From: Gammaproteobacteria bacterium | Lineage (GTDB): Bacteria > Pseudomonadota > Gammaproteobacteria > Thiohalorhabdales > Thiohalorhabdaceae | Reading direction: 5' to 3' | NCBI GenBank assembly: GCA_018609925.1 | Contig: JAHEOG010000176.1 | Location: 1-7,692, forward strand | DNA: 7,692 bases | Part shown: piece by piece, positions 6,360 to 7,692 of the stretch | How the letters are laid out: every line of letters begins with the position of its first letter | Position numbering within the stretch: the first letter of the stretch is position 1 | Notes under the pieces: model-generated | Database searches by the model: none | The model's input: the letters and a program-made list of their open reading frames with translations, nothing else | What the model was told of the DNA's origin: nothing | Program-made: the position numbers and the translations under genes

Positions 6360-6629
6360 ATGGACGACCGGAGACGGCGCTGGCTCCACCCCTGGCGGGA
6401 GGTGAAGAGCGAGACCTACTATCCTAGTCCGGTCCTGATCCGGATGCGGGAGCGGCATCGCCTGCGGACCCCGCGGCGGGCCATGGATGCTCGCGAGGCC
6501 GAGGCCCTGGTGAGGGAGACGGAGGAGGTCCACGATCGCTTCCATGACGAACTGGATCGGCGTGTGGATCGTCTCCTCGAGCGCCTGCTTGGCCCCGAAG
6601 GCCCTTCCGACGACAGCGGCTCCTCCTGA
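6360..6629 (+). CDS. Small charged protein of unknown function
   Basis: I do not recognise this 89-residue protein. Residues 1-40 are strongly basic (MDDRRRRWLHPWREVKSE, then YYPSPVLIRMRERHRLRTPRR). Residues 43-77 look like one long amphipathic helix rich in Glu, Asp, Arg and Leu (EAEALVRETEEV, then LDRRVDRLLERLLG) that could form a coiled coil. The tail GPSDDSGSS looks disordered. There is no signal peptide, membrane segment or cysteine. The ATG at 6360 is preferred because it lies just downstream of the promoter at 6285-6312; GAGGAA at 6341-6346 is a possible but rather distant Shine-Dalgarno. The frame is open up to 6258, but that extension overlaps the promoter and reads as non-coding. 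It ends 67 bases before moaE. The codon pattern resembles its neighbours (G/C-rich third positions). A nucleic-acid-binding role is only a guess from charge. Confidence 0.6.
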   Translation: MDDRRRRWLHPWREVKSETYYPSPVLIRMRERHRLRTPRRAMDAREAEALVRETEEVHDRFHDELDRRVDRLLERLLGPEGPSDDSGSS

Positions 6630-6696
6630 GCCATTCCCCGGGGATACCCCGCGTCCATTCCTCCGCCGACGCCCCCACCAAGGAGGGAGGTTCGCC

Positions 6697-7149
6697 ATGC
6701 CTTTCCGCCTGCAGCGGGAGCCCTTCGATGCCAGCGTCGAGCTTACCGCCTATCGGCCCGAGCGCTCCGACCTCGGGGCGGAGATCCATTTCGTGGGCAC
6801 CATGCGTGATCTCAATCAGGGGGACGGTGTGGTTGCCATGGAGCTCGAGCACTATCCCGGCATGACCGACGACGAGCTGAACAGACTCCTCCGGGAGGCA
6901 GGTAACCGCTGGGAGCTCCTGGACGCCCTGATCGTCCACCGCTTCGGGGAAATCCACCCGGGTGAGGCCATCGTTCTCGTCTCCACCTGGTCCCGCCATC
7001 GCGACGAGGCCTTCGAGGCTTGTCGCTTCCTCATCGACGCCCTCAAGACCTGCGCCCCCTTCTGGAAGAAGGAGCGGCTCCAGGATGGGGGAAGCCGGTG
7101 GGTCGAGCCCCAGGCCGGGGAGGGACAGCCTTGGCTGGATTCGGTCTGA
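6697..7149 (+). CDS. moaE: Molybdopterin synthase catalytic (large) subunit MoaE
   Basis: MoaE pairs with thiocarboxylated MoaD to insert two sulfurs into cyclic pyranopterin monophosphate, giving molybdopterin for molybdenum enzymes; it acts in the cytosol as a MoaD2-MoaE2 heterotetramer. The 150-residue length equals E. coli MoaE. Recognisable motifs are FVGTMRDLNQGDGV (Arg37), LEHYPGMTDDEL, NRW, HRFGEIHPGE, SRHRDEAFEA (His101-Arg102) and LKTCAPFWKKE, where Lys117 and Lys124 correspond to the active-site Lys119 and Lys126 of E. coli. The ATG at 6697 follows an AGGAGGGAGG ribosome-binding site (6681-6690) with 6 bases spacing. An in-frame extension upstream to 6544 would overlap the preceding gene and is rejected. 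No moaA, moaC, moaD or mog gene is in the window, so the partner MoaD must be encoded elsewhere. The gene faces the convergent DUF481 gene, with 18 bases between the stops. Confidence 0.95.
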   Translation: MPFRLQREPFDASVELTAYRPERSDLGAEIHFVGTMRDLNQGDGVVAMELEHYPGMTDDELNRLLREAGNRWELLDALIVHRFGEIHPGEAIVLVSTWSRHRDEAFEACRFLIDALKTCAPFWKKERLQDGGSRWVEPQAGEGQPWLDSV

Positions 7150-7167
7150 TCCGCGAGCCCGTGTCCC

Positions 7168-7692
7168 CTAGAAGTTGTAGATAAGGGACGTGGTGGTGAG
7201 GATGTCCGTCCGCTCGGTAGCCGGAGCGGGCTTGCTGTCGTGCTCGATCCGGACGCTGGTCTTGAAGGTAACGCTGGCGTTGAGTCGAAAGCGTACCGAC
7301 GTGTCGCTGGTCGCCAGGAAGTCGTCCTCATCCTCGAGGGAGTGGGTCCAGGTTACCTCCTGGGTGAAGGCGGCATTCTCGCTGAACTCCCAGGTGAAAA
7401 GGCTGCGGGCGCGGCCGTCCATGGAGTGATCGAAGCTGCCGTCCCGGCGCCATTCCTGGCGAGATGCCGGTCCCCCCTCGATGCGCCAGGCGAGATCGGC
7501 ATGATTGAGGAAGAAGCGTCGGCCCAGGCCCACCGATTCCCGCAACCGCGCGTCGATCTCGGCGAAACGGTCGTGGGTGGACTCCACCACCCCGAATGCG
7601 TAATCCCGAGGCCGAAAGTTGTAGTCCACCTGGGTGCTGCCGTGGGCCCGCTGGGTGGTAGCTTCCCCGTCCTCGGTCGCGTAGCGTCCCTC
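7168..7692 (-). CDS. DUF481 family outer-membrane beta-barrel protein, 5'-truncated
   Basis: The minus-strand frame is open from the right edge to TAG at 7168-7170, giving 174 visible C-terminal residues; the start and any signal peptide lie beyond the window. The sequence alternates polar and hydrophobic residues in strand-length blocks (QVDYNFRPRDYAFGVVES, RDGSFDHSMDGRARSLFTWEF, DTSVRFRLNASVTFKTSVRIEH) and ends SLIYNF, with the terminal aromatic residue typical of BAM-assembled outer-membrane barrels. The pattern YAFGVVESTHDRFAEIDARLRESVGLG and the closing EHDSKPAPATERTD resemble DUF481 (YdiY-like, called salt-inducible in some species). The molecular function of that family is not established. 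The GTG at 7627-7629 is an internal codon, not a start. Its 3' end converges on moaE. The DUF481 assignment is from remembered motif pattern; the barrel call is firmer. Confidence 0.78.
   Translation of the reverse strand, partial: EGRYATEDGEATTQRAHGSTQVDYNFRPRDYAFGVVESTHDRFAEIDARLRESVGLGRRFFLNHADLAWRIEGGPASRQEWRRDGSFDHSMDGRARSLFTWEFSENAAFTQEVTWTHSLEDEDDFLATSDTSVRFRLNASVTFKTSVRIEHDSKPAPATERTDILTTTSLIYNF

Noticed and set aside
6635..6644. Palindrome TCCCCGGGGA between the small unknown gene and moaE
   Set aside because: Too short to form a stem with a loop and no following T run; likely chance in GC-rich DNA.
6544..6696. In-frame N-terminal extension of moaE
   Set aside because: It overlaps the preceding gene in another frame, lacks MoaE-like sequence, and the strong ribosome-binding site at 6681-6690 fixes the start at 6697.
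1..7692. CRISPR array, insertion sequence, tRNA/rRNA, toxin-antitoxin pair, prophage or defence island
   Set aside because: No spaced direct repeats, terminal inverted repeats, transposase or integrase motifs, cloverleaf sequences or defence-domain motifs were seen; the DNA is nearly filled by housekeeping genes.

Overview
The window is a compact, GC-rich (about two thirds G+C by eye) bacterial chromosome segment, almost entirely coding. The gene order gmk - rpoZ - spoT - ridA - recG is the classical gammaproteobacterial (p)ppGpp-locus order; as I recall, Pseudomonas also carries a ridA homologue directly after spoT. The ribosomal protein L28 here is a four-cysteine, presumably zinc-binding form, unlike the Cys-poor L28 of enteric bacteria. 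I therefore infer a high-GC, possibly deep-branching gammaproteobacterium or close relative. The species cannot be fixed from this sequence alone.

Layout. Positions 1-527 hold the 3' part of gmk (guanylate kinase); its P-loop lies off the window. A candidate sigma70 promoter sits across the gmk stop codon and would drive rpoZ (RNA polymerase omega, 619-1095), which has an unusually long, highly acidic C-terminal tail. spoT (1149-3302, TTG start) encodes a full-length bifunctional (p)ppGpp synthetase/hydrolase. ridA (3372-3794) ends the first co-directional block. rpmB (L28, minus strand, 3823-4014) lies convergent to ridA and divergent from recG, with its own promoter candidate. recG (4170-6242) is a complete branched-DNA helicase. 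After a near-consensus promoter come a small unrecognised charged protein (6360-6629) and moaE (6697-7149, molybdopterin synthase large subunit). The right edge holds the C-terminal part of a DUF481 outer-membrane beta-barrel protein on the minus strand (7168-7692).

How the genes relate. gmk, rpoZ and spoT form a nucleotide/stringent-response module: Gmk makes GDP, SpoT makes and degrades (p)ppGpp, and omega carries the N-terminal residues that help form ppGpp site 1 on proteobacterial RNA polymerase. RidA removes reactive enamine/imine intermediates. RecG acts in replication-fork rescue. rpmB, the small unknown gene, moaE and the DUF481 gene appear to be separate units by orientation or promoter signals.

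There is no sign of a CRISPR array, insertion sequence, tRNA, rRNA, prophage or defence system. No intergenic stretch exceeds about 160 bases. The points most worth following are the acidic omega tail, the relocated zinc-type L28 gene, the small unknown gene with its strong promoter, and a shared promoter architecture at rpoZ and rpmB. I found no convincing new biological system.
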